DNA of 64,000 nt from Novipirellula sp052161655. GTDB lineage: Bacteria; Planctomycetota; Planctomycetia; Pirellulales; Pirellulaceae. The translations under genes and the position numbers were made by a program. Positions 33,416 to 42,175 of the stretch are shown piece by piece; positions within the stretch are counted from its first letter, which is position 1, and every line of letters begins with the position of its first letter. The notes beneath the pieces are model-generated. The model ran no database searches. It saw nothing but the letters and a program-made list of their open reading frames with translations, and had not been told where the DNA came from. The stretch lies in assembly GCF_052161655.1 (NCBI RefSeq), contig NZ_CP197418.1, forward strand, positions 3,224,001 to 3,288,000. Direction: 5' to 3'.

Positions 33416-33506
33416 CAGCAAGAACTCCTGATTCGAATTCGGCAACACGCGGAAGATCGCCGATTCATTTTAACCCCGCGAAGTGCTCGCCGCTCACAGA
33501 ATCGAT

Positions 33507-34220
33507 CTACTTTACGTGCTTCATCAACAACTGGTGCGGAATCGCCATCAAGTCCACGGCGATTTCGGCAATGATCGTTCGCCCCTTGGTCAGCCACGCC
33601 GAGGCAAATGCCCACACCGCGATCCACTCCATCCAAAACAAAAAGTTGTATTCGTTAAGTGTCTGTTTCCATTCGGCGGAGATCAGGAACAGATAGCCGC
33701 CCATTGCCGCCATGCTCAGCAAGATCACCAGGCCGCTAGCCCGGTAAATTAAATTCCGTTCGGCTTCATGAGGTTCGATTTCGCGGTTGGTCGCTTTGGA
33801 ACTGGGGAAATGAAACAGCGAGTAAGTGGCCAGCGTCAAAAAGAACACCCCACCACTGATCGAGTGCAGGTACCCAATCAATGACTTTTGATATAGCGGA
33901 TCACTGTTCGGGTCCAATGGAAACAGAGCCACCCCCAAGGCGGAAACGCAGCCGAGATTCGCAGTCCAGCTTTCGATCCGGTCGTAACCGCGATAGCAGA
34001 ACAAGAAGATTCCGATCGAACACATCGTGCCGACGAAAACGTCACGCAGCGCGGTGTGATAATAGCTGCTGATGTTGTCTTGGAATTCGATTCCAAAAAA
34101 CAGCCACCCAACGGGCCCGAGCACGATCGGCAACAAAAATCCGCTGACGCCAATCGCGCGTCGAATGCCGATGTACGACAGAACAAGGGCGTTTGTCTTG
34201 TCAGAAAGATTGGGAATCAT
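33507..34220 (-). CDS. Multi-pass membrane protein
   Basis: A 237-aa integral membrane protein with about six to seven hydrophobic segments (SGFLLPIVLGPVGWLFFG, VFVGTMCSIGIFLFCY, YLHSISGGVFFLTLATYSLF, ASGLVILLSMAAMGGYLFLI, WMEWIAVWAFASAWLTKG). The pattern ISSYYHTALRDVFVG with following helices recalls DUF998/Frag1-like membrane proteins, but I would not assign it. It follows the RbgA-like gene on the same strand at about 45 bases. Confidence 0.75.
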   Translation of the reverse strand: MIPNLSDKTNALVLSYIGIRRAIGVSGFLLPIVLGPVGWLFFGIEFQDNISSYYHTALRDVFVGTMCSIGIFLFCYRGYDRIESWTANLGCVSALGVALFPLDPNSDPLYQKSLIGYLHSISGGVFFLTLATYSLFHFPSSKATNREIEPHEAERNLIYRASGLVILLSMAAMGGYLFLISAEWKQTLNEYNFLFWMEWIAVWAFASAWLTKGRTIIAEIAVDLMAIPHQLLMKHVK

Positions 34221-34266
34221 GTTGGGTTCGTTGAAGAATAGCGATCCGCTCAGTTCATCTTGGGAG

Positions 34267-35223
34267 TCAGTTCATCTCGCGAGATTTGCGTTGGGCACGC
34301 TGCTTGTCACGAAATCGCTTTTTACGTTTCGCATCTTTCTCTTTTGACGCTTCTTCTTTCTCGGCGATTACCTTTGCCGTTTGCACCTGCTCACGCCTCA
34401 TCAATTCAGGTGTCTCGAGAGTTAACCGTCCCAGTTCGCCAGCACGAATATCGTTCACCAAAATCCGCGAGGCACGATCGATGTCGACAAGATTACTTTT
34501 ACCAAGACAACCTCGGCGTCGGCCGATCGCTTCGATCAATTCCAAATCGGTGCCGGGAACTGACGTTAAGTCGTATCGCTGCATCAACCGCTCAGGGTAG
34601 CTTGCGGCCAAGTAGCGAGCCCCAAAGAAACCGATGTCGGCATAATCCATCGCCGTGTCTTTGATCGACCCTACCAAACCCAACCGATACCCGCTGTTCA
34701 CATTATGCACGTTGGGCCACAACACGCCGGGAGTATCCAACAGTGCGACGCTGTCGCCAATGTTGACACGTTGTTGCTGCTGAGTGACCGCGGGCGTGTT
34801 GCCCGTTTTGGCGATCTTTCGATTCGCCAAAAAATTGATGATCGTTGATTTGCCGACATTGGGAATGCCAACGATCATCGCGGTGATCGTCATACCAGCG
34901 CGGTGCGGCACCATTTTGGCGACAATGTGTTTCAAACGCCGGATCGTCGGCACGTCTTCGGTGGTGACCGCATGGGCGCGGACGCCCACCGATTCCTCGA
35001 AGTGCGAGATCCAGATCGCCGTCATCGCATCGTCGGCCAGATCGCTTTTGGCCAAAACCTTCAAGCAAGGTTTGTCACCACGCAGTTCGGCCAACATCGG
35101 ATTCTCGCTCGAGTAGGGAATCCGCGCGTCGAGCACCTCGATGACCACGTCGACTTTTGGGAGTACCGATTGAATTTCGAGCCGGGCTTTGTGCATGTGG
35201 CCCGGAAACCACTGAATTGACAT
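34267..35223 (-). CDS. RbgA/YlqF-like ribosome biogenesis GTPase
   Basis: A 318-aa circularly permuted GTPase that in other bacteria acts late in 50S subunit assembly. It starts MSIQWFPGHMHKAR, the RbgA signature. Permuted order is visible: G4-like AKSD (about 58-61; the usual Asn of NKxD is Ala), then G1 GIPNVGKST (about 123-131), then G3 DTPGV. The C-terminal 50 residues are very Lys/Glu/Arg-rich, longer than in the B. subtilis protein, and could bind rRNA. ATG 35223 is preferred over 35241. The Asn-to-Ala change in G4 may alter guanine specificity. Confidence 0.88.
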   Translation of the reverse strand: MSIQWFPGHMHKARLEIQSVLPKVDVVIEVLDARIPYSSENPMLAELRGDKPCLKVLAKSDLADDAMTAIWISHFEESVGVRAHAVTTEDVPTIRRLKHIVAKMVPHRAGMTITAMIVGIPNVGKSTIINFLANRKIAKTGNTPAVTQQQQRVNIGDSVALLDTPGVLWPNVHNVNSGYRLGLVGSIKDTAMDYADIGFFGARYLAASYPERLMQRYDLTSVPGTDLELIEAIGRRRGCLGKSNLVDIDRASRILVNDIRAGELGRLTLETPELMRREQVQTAKVIAEKEEASKEKDAKRKKRFRDKQRAQRKSREMN

Positions 35224-35284
35224 AAGGATCGTCGCTAGCAAGGAATTGTGGGATAGGCTTCCAGCCTGTCAGTGGCAACCGCCC

Positions 35285-35353
35285 CGTAGCGAAACTCGCC
35301 AAGAGTTTCGGCCGGCATCAGCAAAACCGAAAGTCTTGGCGACTTTCGCTACG
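35285..35353. repeat. REP1-type element (GTAGCGAAACTC family)
   Basis: GTAGCGAAACTCGCCAAGAG at the left is mirrored by CTTGGCGACTTTCGCTAC at the right. Related copies lie at 54717-54780 (full) and 24344-24370, 26141-26167, 38641-38668 and about 63150-63217 (partial), always intergenic. Confidence 0.8.
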
Positions 35354-35496
35354 GCCATAGGACACACTGGAAATCTATCTCACAGTGTCACCGGTGGCGA
35401 TCATCCTGGTAACCCCCTCTTGATAGTGTTCCACCGTTCTGCGGGTTTTACCGTGCTGCTAAGCAGGGCAATATGAGTCATTCCGCATAATGATCT

Positions 35497-35566
35497 GAGC
35501 CGACGGCGCTAGCCGCGGGCATGTTTCAAACAAAAACGACGGGCCCGCGGCTAGCGCCGTCGGCTC
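35497..35566. repeat. Perfect 24-bp inverted repeat
   Basis: Arms 35497-35520 and 35543-35566 (GAGCCGACGGCGCTAGCCGC... and its exact complement) enclose a 22-base A-rich loop. Its perfect arms suggest recent origin or a structural role. No T-tract is adjacent on either side, so it is not a classic terminator. Confidence 0.85.
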
Positions 35567-35612
35567 ACAAAAAGGATCGACGTTTCACAGTTTTATACCG
35601 AACGACCTGCCT

Positions 35613-36617
35613 TCACGGGCTGCCGAACACTTGATAGCCGGGGACCGCAGTGCGAACGCTCCACAAAGTCCCGCCAGCGGTCACGAACAACGTCTTGCCG
35701 TCCTTACCACCGAAGGCACAATTGGTGGTTTCGTCGCGGGGAATTGCCAGAAAATCGATTTGTTTGCCCTCGGGCGAAAAAACGTAAATACCTGCGGTCG
35801 GTGAATCCGCCGTTTGAGCCGGCGGTCGTGGTTTGTTCAGCCCTGCGGCTACATACAGTCGGCCATCTTGGTCGAGCTTCATGCCGTCGGGACCTCGCGT
35901 CGTCGTCCAGTCATAGATCAGCGTTTGACTGTCCAGATCCGGCGTACCATCAGCGTTCAAGTTAAACCGCCAAAGCTTTCTCGCGCCCCCAAGTTCATTG
36001 TTGTTGTCGGCCACATACAGGAACCGATCGTCGGGCGTCACGATCAAACCATTGGGACGATCGACTTCGTGAGTGATAATGCGAGTCACGCTGCCATCGG
36101 GATCGATGCGGTACACGCCTTCGACCTTGCGGCCTTCGGCATCCAACATTTGCATTTCGCTGCGATCACCGTATTGAGGATCAGTGAAATAGATCCGATT
36201 TTTGGAGTCGATTGTCAGATCATTGGGCTGATTGTATTTGCTTCCGTCATAGGAATCCGTCAGCACACGGAGCGATCCATCTGCTTCGATTCGTTCGATC
36301 CGGCGGCGTTTGTTGTCGCAGATGATCAGTCGTCCTTGTCGATCGAACAGCAGGCCATTGGATCCGGCGTCGGTCCGATACACCGACGTCTTGCCGGCAA
36401 GATCACGCCGATTGATGTTCCCTTCGCCGCTGGTCAGCAGCCCCAGTCGTGGATGCCAAACCGGGCCCTCGCCTGCGCCGTGGTCTTGCAATAGTTCTGG
36501 CTTACCGACAAAGACTGAATCGTCCGCAGTAACGGTGGATGCAAGAAACAATCCAGCAAGGAGCGAGAGCGTCAAGATTGAGAGCGGGGGCAGTTTTTCG
36601 AGGCGGAGGGCAGGCAT
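35613..36617 (-). CDS. Secreted SMP-30/gluconolactonase-family protein
   Basis: About 334 aa with a signal peptide (LSILTLSLLAGLFLASTVTA). A six-bladed beta-propeller fold is expected. The metal-binding Glu is in GAGEGPVWH, the Asn in QPNDLTID and the Asp in RPNGLIVTPDDRFLYVAD. Members hydrolyse sugar lactones such as gluconolactone, here probably in the periplasm. ATG 36617 has GGAA nine bases upstream and is preferred over 36632. Divergent from the truncated haemoglobin gene. Confidence 0.87.
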   Translation of the reverse strand: MPALRLEKLPPLSILTLSLLAGLFLASTVTADDSVFVGKPELLQDHGAGEGPVWHPRLGLLTSGEGNINRRDLAGKTSVYRTDAGSNGLLFDRQGRLIICDNKRRRIERIEADGSLRVLTDSYDGSKYNQPNDLTIDSKNRIYFTDPQYGDRSEMQMLDAEGRKVEGVYRIDPDGSVTRIITHEVDRPNGLIVTPDDRFLYVADNNNELGGARKLWRFNLNADGTPDLDSQTLIYDWTTTRGPDGMKLDQDGRLYVAAGLNKPRPPAQTADSPTAGIYVFSPEGKQIDFLAIPRDETTNCAFGGKDGKTLFVTAGGTLWSVRTAVPGYQVFGSP

Positions 36618-36737
36618 GGATTTCAGTTCCATTGGCGAATGAAGAGGTGGATGTCATGATTCACAGTCGTGGACGACAATGCAAGTCAAAACAACGGCGA
36701 AGCAACCGAATCGTATCGAGCTAGGATCACTGACACG

Positions 36738-37124
36738 ATGGATGAAGACACAATTTACTGTATGTTGGGCGGCGAAGTGGCGGTGCGTGGCCTCGTCGAC
36801 CGTTTCTATGACTTGATGTCGGAATTGCCCGCCGCCCGCCCGATCCGTGAAATGCATCCGCAAGATCTGACCGAGTCGCGGGACAAGTTGTTCAAGTTCT
36901 TGTCAGGTTTTTGGGGTGGGCCATCGTTGTACATCCAGCAATACGGGCACCCAATGTTGCGAGGGAGACACTTGCCGTTTCCGATCGGTGATAGCGAACG
37001 CGATCAATGGATGTTGTGCATGACCCAAGCGATCGACGAATTGGTCGAGAGCAAACCGCTCGCCGATCATCTGAAGATGACGTTCCATCGCACCGCCAAT
37101 CACATGCGGAACCAACACGAATAG
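36738..37124 (+). CDS. Group II truncated haemoglobin
   Basis: A 128-aa 2-over-2 globin, the usual length. Visible features: Tyr B10 in LVDRFYDLM, the FLSGFWGGP CD corner, proximal His F8 in LRGRHLPFPIG, and Trp G8 in DQWMLCM. These support a haem protein handling O2, NO or peroxide in the cytoplasm. ATG 36738 gives the family-typical start; a GTG at 36669 would add a 23-residue polar extension without a clear ribosome site. Confidence 0.88.
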   Translation: MDEDTIYCMLGGEVAVRGLVDRFYDLMSELPAARPIREMHPQDLTESRDKLFKFLSGFWGGPSLYIQQYGHPMLRGRHLPFPIGDSERDQWMLCMTQAIDELVESKPLADHLKMTFHRTANHMRNQHE

Positions 37125-37144
37125 GTGTCCGCCTGTGTGGGATA

Positions 37145-38606
37145 GGCTTCTAGCCCAGGGCTGTAAGGGTATCGCTGCAGCTTGATTGTTGTGTATTACC
37201 GCGTTTTACACTACACGGAGGTTCGCGGTGTCATCTAAAGTCTTTGATCGGTTTGTTAACAAGGCTCCATTTGCCGTCATGACAAGAGTTCTGACGCAAG
37301 ATTTCATTCGAAGCGATCTTAATCGTATCTTTGATAACAATCGCGAGGCGCAGTACGACTACATCGCCTTGTTTGAGACCGTCGCAGCGACCGTAGCGGA
37401 TGTGGCGCTCAATTTCAGCGACAACTTCAATCAAGCCTACAGAGAACATAAAGAAGAACTTGGCGTGACGCGTCAATCGTTCTACGCCAAAACCCGAGGC
37501 GTAGAACCAGCCGTTAGTGAAGCAATCGTCAAGCACTCCGCAGAGCGAGCGGTGCAAGCACAAGATGCTTTGGGATTCGTTCCGTGGGAATTACTTCCTG
37601 GTTATCGCTGCTTTAGCATTGATGGCAATGTTTTGGCGAAGTCTGACAAAAGACTAAAAGTGCTTCGGGAAGTCAAAGGGGCTCCATTGCCAGGGAAGCT
37701 CGTCGCAAGATTTGATTTGCAACGACAAATTTTCGATCAAGTCTATGTCCTGCTTGACGGACACTCGCAAGAGTCGACTTGTTGCGATCGGATCGTTGAA
37801 GATCTGGTAGCCAAAGACGTCGTGATTGCTGACCGGCATTATTGCATCGTGTCATTCTTAACTAAGATTGCTCTGGCGTGTGGCTTCTTCGCGATCCGCC
37901 AACATGGGCGTTTAAAAGGTGTTTTGCTTGGGAAACGCAAACGGATTGGTCGCATCAGCACGGGCGTCGTCTACGAGCAAGAGCTAAAACTTTCCGCTGC
38001 GGATGACGCGATGATCGTTCGTCGGATCACTGTCGAGCTGGACAAGCCCACTCGCGATGGCGACACCGTGATTCATGTATTGACGAATCTTCCCAGCGAA
38101 GTTTCAGCCACTGACGTGGCTGAACTCTATCGCCATCGCTGGGAAGTGGAAACTGCATTCAACGTGTTGCAGATGACGCTCACTTGCGAACATTCAGGGA
38201 TTGGACATCCTCACGCAGCAGCATTACTTTTTTGCATGTCCGTCCTAGCGTTCAACCTCCGGCAGACGATTTTTGCAGTCCTGTATGCAACTCACGAGGA
38301 AGAAGAAGTTGACGAGATCAGCCACTTCCACGTCTCGAAGAACGTCTCGGACAAAACCGAGGGCATGCTGATTGCGATCACCGCTGAGGAATGGAGTGAA
38401 CTGATACCAGCGTCAATGAAAGGGCTTATTTCGCTGCTCACCAAGATCGCTCGCAAGATCGACCTGAGTGAGTATCGCAAATCCCGTCGAGGTACCAAGA
38501 AGAAAAAGCCCTATCGATCACGGAACGTTGCATCGCGTCACGTTTCGACGGCGAAGCTGCTAGGATTAACCTAGCAACATACCCTTACAGCCCTGGGCTT
38601 CTAGCC
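37145..38606 (+). mobile_element. Complete IS4-family insertion sequence with target duplication
   Basis: The element spans 37156-38595 (1,440 bp) with perfect 17-bp terminal inverted repeats (CAGGGCTGTAAGGGTAT and its complement). It is flanked by an 11-bp direct repeat GGCTTCTAGCC (37145-37155 and 38596-38606), a target length in the IS4-family range. Removing it restores GATAGGCTTCTAGCCTGTC, a member of the dispersed intergenic repeat seen at 35251 and 38728. Perfect ends and an open transposase suggest a recent insertion. Confidence 0.95.
37228..38574 (+). CDS. IS4-family DDE transposase
   Basis: A 448-aa transposase. Candidate catalytic residues are D132 (CFSIDGN), D202 (VIADRHY) and E308 in YRHRWEVE. 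The latter fits the IS4 Y-x2-R-x3-E signature, but the final Lys of the YREK motif is Gln (Q315), as counted here. GTG 37228 is preceded by GGAGG six bases upstream; an ATG at 37186 lies before this ribosome site. The Lys-rich C-terminal segment may bind the ends. It has no intact partner gene, as expected for IS4. Confidence 0.92.
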   Translation: MSSKVFDRFVNKAPFAVMTRVLTQDFIRSDLNRIFDNNREAQYDYIALFETVAATVADVALNFSDNFNQAYREHKEELGVTRQSFYAKTRGVEPAVSEAIVKHSAERAVQAQDALGFVPWELLPGYRCFSIDGNVLAKSDKRLKVLREVKGAPLPGKLVARFDLQRQIFDQVYVLLDGHSQESTCCDRIVEDLVAKDVVIADRHYCIVSFLTKIALACGFFAIRQHGRLKGVLLGKRKRIGRISTGVVYEQELKLSAADDAMIVRRITVELDKPTRDGDTVIHVLTNLPSEVSATDVAELYRHRWEVETAFNVLQMTLTCEHSGIGHPHAAALLFCMSVLAFNLRQTIFAVLYATHEEEEVDEISHFHVSKNVSDKTEGMLIAITAEEWSELIPASMKGLISLLTKIARKIDLSEYRKSRRGTKKKKPYRSRNVASRHVSTAKLLGLT

Positions 38607-38727
38607 TGTCATCGGTTTTGTCTTTCAAAATCGTGAGCCGCCGAACGTCTTTGCGACTTTCGCTACGGCCTGCCTGCATTTGGCGACGTGCAAGTGCGAG
38701 AGGGTCGGGGGAATATCGCGCACCCAT

Positions 38728-38750
38728 GACAGGCTGGAAGCCTATCCCAC
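38728..38750. repeat. Dispersed GGATAGGCTTCCAGCC motif (inverted copy)
   Basis: GACAGGCTGGAAGCCTATCC, the complement of the motif at 35251-35270 and of the IS target site. Also present at 26111-26130. Confidence 0.8.
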
Positions 38751-38850
38751 ATTTAACAGGCTGAAAGCCTCTTCTTGATTTGCTGGCGGGGGGCGAAGTT
38801 CTACAATGAAGAATAGGGCTCGAAGAAACCTTTTTGAGGAGTATCGAACG

Positions 38851-40590
38851 ATGTCTCACTCTCACTTTGTCGGTGTATGGCTTGTTGTGCTCTTTGCTAG
38901 CGCGAGTGGCTTATCCAACGTCGCGATTTCTGAGAGTCCGTCGTCTTCGCCGGGAGCAATTAGCGATACAACACCGCCAGGGGCACAGACCCCGTTGCTG
39001 GTCGGCATTACGGTCCACCACCGTGAAATCACAACGGATTCAGCGGAGGCTCAACGTTATTTTGACCAGGGACTGAATCTCGCCTATGCGTTCAATCACG
39101 ACGAGGCGATTCGCTCATTCCAGGAGGCAACGAGGCAGGACCCCGAGTGCGGCATGGCATGGTGGGGAATTGCACTTTGTAACGGACCTCACATCAACAA
39201 TCCTCCGATGGACAAGCCACATTCGATCGCCGCTTGGCAGGCATTGGAAAAAGCACAATCGTACCGCAATTTATCCACGCCCATCGAACGGGCACTGATC
39301 GACGCCTTGGGGAAACGTTACCGCAGCAACGTCGACGAAAACATCGCCGAGCGAGAGACGCTCAACAAAGCCTACGCCGAAGCAATGCAACGTGTCCAAA
39401 AACAATTCCCCGACGACCATGATGTCGCGGTCTTGTGCGCTGAATCGCTGATGGATTTGCGTCCCTGGGACCTGTGGTCCGACGACGGTCAACCTCGCCC
39501 CGAAACGCATCACGTTTTGGCGTTGCTAGAAAAGGTCATGCAGGCACAACCCAACCATCCCGGCGCGAACCATTTGTATGTTCACGCGACCGAAGCATCG
39601 CCGTGGCCTGAACGAGCCTCGGCGGCAGCAGATCGACTGCGAACTCTGATGCCCGGCTCGGGGCACATGGTTCACATGCCCGCTCATATCGACGTGCGAA
39701 CTGGAAAGTGGTCCCAGGCGGCAGAGCAAAACGAAATGTCGATGAAGGTGGATCGAGTCTATCGCCAGGCTTCGCCGCACCAGAATTTCTACTCGATCTA
39801 CATATTGCACAATCCTCATTTCTTGTCGTTTGTGTGCATGATGCAAGGCCGTCGAGACCGTGCCATCCAAACGGCGCAGCAAACACTTGCTTCGGTCCCT
39901 GCCGATTTCCTGAAACAGTCGCCCGAATTGGCGGACCCGTTCATGTCGATCCAGTACCAAGTGTTGGTGCGGTTCGGACAATGGGACCAGTTGCTCGCGA
40001 TGTCTGCCCCGAGTGATGAATTACCCATCACGACCGCGATGTGGCGATTTGCTCGTGCCACCGCACTGGCGGCTAAGCAAGACTTGGATGCGGCGGAACG
40101 TGAACAAACACTTTTCCGCGAGGCTGTAGCGGCGGTCGATAGCGATGCGAAAGGAGCGATAAACTTGGCTCACGATGTCCTGAAGGTGGGCGAGCACACG
40201 TTGGCGGGCGAAATCGCATTTCAAAAAGGGAATATCGACCATGCCGTATCGGAACTGAAAAAGGGTGTCGCCGCTGAAACAGAACTGCTGTACATGGAGC
40301 CGCCCGAATGGATTCAGCCCGTACGACATTCACTCGGCGCCGTCTTGGTCGCGGCCGAGCGGTGGGACGAAGCTGAACAGGTCTATCGTGACGACCTTGC
40401 ACAGTGGCCAGAAAATGGTTGGTCGCTGTATGGATTAACCCAATGTTTGAAAGCGAAAGGCGACGACGCTGCAGCCAAGGAAACCGAAGAGCGATTCCGC
40501 AACGCGTGGGCGAGTGCCGACACGCAGATCGAAGCCACATGTCTGTGCATCCCCGATGCGAAATCCGCATTGCAAGATTCAGAACGTTAA
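38851..40590 (+). CDS. Exported TPR-type protein
   Basis: About 579 aa with a signal peptide (FVGVWLVVLFASASGLSNVA). Tetratricopeptide-like helices begin around residue 65 (AQRYFDQGLNLAYAFNHDEAIRSFQEATRQDPECGMAWWGIAL) and continue at the C-terminus (AERWDEAEQVYRDDLAQWPENGWSLYGLTQCLKAKG). His-rich segments such as NHPGANHLYVHATEASPW and MVHMPAHIDVRTG sit between and may bind metal. ATG 38851 follows GAGGAG; an ATG at 38806 precedes that site. The middle motifs recur in proteins annotated only as TPR in other genomes. Function unknown. Confidence 0.8.
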   Translation: MSHSHFVGVWLVVLFASASGLSNVAISESPSSSPGAISDTTPPGAQTPLLVGITVHHREITTDSAEAQRYFDQGLNLAYAFNHDEAIRSFQEATRQDPECGMAWWGIALCNGPHINNPPMDKPHSIAAWQALEKAQSYRNLSTPIERALIDALGKRYRSNVDENIAERETLNKAYAEAMQRVQKQFPDDHDVAVLCAESLMDLRPWDLWSDDGQPRPETHHVLALLEKVMQAQPNHPGANHLYVHATEASPWPERASAAADRLRTLMPGSGHMVHMPAHIDVRTGKWSQAAEQNEMSMKVDRVYRQASPHQNFYSIYILHNPHFLSFVCMMQGRRDRAIQTAQQTLASVPADFLKQSPELADPFMSIQYQVLVRFGQWDQLLAMSAPSDELPITTAMWRFARATALAAKQDLDAAEREQTLFREAVAAVDSDAKGAINLAHDVLKVGEHTLAGEIAFQKGNIDHAVSELKKGVAAETELLYMEPPEWIQPVRHSLGAVLVAAERWDEAEQVYRDDLAQWPENGWSLYGLTQCLKAKGDDAAAKETEERFRNAWASADTQIEATCLCIPDAKSALQDSER

Positions 40591-40627
40591 CAGGCTGACA
40601 ACCTTTGCGACTGCTATAATCAGAGGC

Positions 40628-41101
40628 ATGAGTAAACCCCATCCCAAACCGATTCCCGCAGGCGAAGTTCGAGGGCTTGCCCTGGATGTGATCCAACAGG
40701 ATCGCTTTCCCTACTTGGCCACCATCGACGGCGATCAACCGCGACTGCGCCCGGTGTCGCCAGTCCGCACCGAGGGCTTCACTGTCTATGTGGCGAATTT
40801 GCGAGGCTATCACAAAACACAAGAGATTGCCGCAAACCCTAATGTTGAACTTTGTTATCTGAGTGACGGACATGATCAAGTCCGAATCACAGGCGTGGCG
40901 TCAATCGTGGCTGACCGAGCGACCTTGGAATCAATCTGGAACGACAATCCGTTGCTGCGACAATATCTCGGCAGCGTCGACAATCCCGATCTGATTATCT
41001 ATCGCGTCGATCCCAACCAAGTTCGCTTCATGCGTGAATGGGCAATCGAGTATCACGAGGTCGACATCCACTCGAACGCGAGTCCGGCAGCCGATGCGTG
41101 A
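40628..41101 (+). CDS. Pyridoxamine 5'-phosphate oxidase-family flavin-binding protein
   Basis: A 157-aa split-barrel flavin or heme-type binding protein. Family pattern: FPYLATIDGDQPRLRPVSPVR, YVANLRGYHKTQEIAANPNVELCYL, QVRITGVASIV. Members bind FMN or F420 and reduce or isomerise small molecules; the substrate is not inferable. ATG 40628 is preferred because the frame upstream (from 40514) overlaps the TPR gene. The stop overlaps the start of the next gene by eight bases, so they are likely cotranscribed. Confidence 0.8.
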   Translation: MSKPHPKPIPAGEVRGLALDVIQQDRFPYLATIDGDQPRLRPVSPVRTEGFTVYVANLRGYHKTQEIAANPNVELCYLSDGHDQVRITGVASIVADRATLESIWNDNPLLRQYLGSVDNPDLIIYRVDPNQVRFMREWAIEYHEVDIHSNASPAADA

Positions 41102-41726
41102 ACTGTTTCGCACGCTGCCGCTGATGTGCATCGTCCTGCTGGTCCCTGTGCTGCCGTTCCTGTTTTTCGGAGGTCGATTGGAAGATTGGTTGCGAGGCGT
41201 GGCCGATGACCCTCCGTCCGTTCCCGTCACTGCGGCGCTGATCATCGGGCTGTTGGCCACCGATATCCTGTTGCCGATTCCCTCGAGCGTCGTCAGCACG
41301 CTAAGTGGGTGGCAACTCGGTTGGTGGCGTGGAACGATCGCGACTTGGGTTGGCATGAATCTAGGGGCCATCATCGGGTTTGCGTTGGCGCGGCGCTGGG
41401 GACAACCGTTTGCCCTTTGGTTCAGCAGCGGTGAAGACCTCGAGCGTATGCAAGGTATCAGTGATCGATACGGCCCCTACGTTTTAGCAATCACGCGCGC
41501 GGTCCCAGTCTTCGCCGAAGCGAGCGTGTTGATTGCTGGAATTCACCAATTGTCGTGGCGACGATTTTTGCCTGCCGTCCTATTGAGCAATCTTGGCATC
41601 GCGATCGCGTATTCGGTCTTTGGCGACTTTGCCGAGCGGCATCAATGGCTACCACTTGCATTAGGGGTATCGGTCGCCATCCCCGTGCTCGTTGCCGCAG
41701 CTGCAAAACGGTACCTCCCCCAATAA
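41094..41726 (+). CDS. VTT/DedA-like membrane protein
   Basis: A 210-aa membrane protein with five to six hydrophobic segments and the SNARE-associated (VTT/TVP38/DedA) pattern: PIPSSVVSTLSGWQLGWWRGTIATWVGMNLGAIIGFALARRWG, then RYGPYVLAITRAVPVFAEASVLIAG, where the conserved Arg of the second half is visible. Family members are linked to lipid flipping and envelope homeostasis. It overlaps the upstream gene by eight bases, with ATG 41094 inside it. Confidence 0.8.
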   Translation: MRELFRTLPLMCIVLLVPVLPFLFFGGRLEDWLRGVADDPPSVPVTAALIIGLLATDILLPIPSSVVSTLSGWQLGWWRGTIATWVGMNLGAIIGFALARRWGQPFALWFSSGEDLERMQGISDRYGPYVLAITRAVPVFAEASVLIAGIHQLSWRRFLPAVLLSNLGIAIAYSVFGDFAERHQWLPLALGVSVAIPVLVAAAAKRYLPQ

Positions 41727-41891
41727 GCAAATAGGGCACCGGGGATGGTTCATGGCAACACGCTGTGATGCAGCGTAATCCGCATCAAAAATCGAAAAAA
41801 GCAGGTCCAGCCAGCTCGCCGCCCCCGCCAGGATGATTTAATTGCGACCGCTCGGCTTAGCGAAACAGCATTCTTCGGTTAAACTTCGTCG

Positions 41892-42128
41892 ATGAATAAA
41901 CGACTCACTAAAATCAGCAAATATCTAAGCTTCGTGCTGAAGCACCATCCAGAGGCGATCGAAATGAGCCTCGATGCGGATGGTTACATGAACATCCAAG
42001 AGCTTGTCAAAAACGCCAACATCAGCGGCAAGTCGATCACCACCGAACTGGTGTACGAGGTCGTCGCAGCGAGCGAAGAGCAGCGATTCACCTTGAGCGA
42101 CGATCGGCTTCGCATTCGCGCGAACTAA
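41892..42128 (+). pseudogene. kptA: Truncated KptA/Tpt1 RNA 2'-phosphotransferase
   Basis: A 78-aa frame matching only the N-terminal domain of KptA (KISKYLSFVLKHHPEAIEMSL, then GKSITTELVYEVVAASEEQRFTLSDD and RIRAN). Full-length KptA is about 180 aa and includes a C-terminal ADP-ribosyltransferase-like domain that binds NAD+. Here the frame stops right after RIRAN and no continuation is seen downstream. The active-site Arg-His is Lys-His (LKHHPE). It is probably a decayed gene, although a stable wing-helix-like domain could persist. Confidence 0.75.
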
Positions 42129-42175
42129 GACCGTTTTCGATTCCGCTTCCGCGGCCCCGCAAAGGCAAGGCTTCT

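Larger units (their letters stand above)
35224..35612. repeat. Intergenic repeat nest
   Basis: Contains the motif GGATAGGCTTCCAGCCTGTC (35251-35270), a full REP1-type inverted pair (35285-35353) and the 24-bp-arm hairpin at 35497-35566. No gene. Confidence 0.75.

Noticed and set aside
35497..35566. Terminator for the SMP-30 gene
   Set aside because: No U-tract follows the stem in either orientation and it sits about 45 bases past the stop; listed as a repeat instead.
40073..40879. 268-aa - strand frame
   Set aside because: Antisense to the TPR and PNPOx-like genes; Arg/His-rich shadow.
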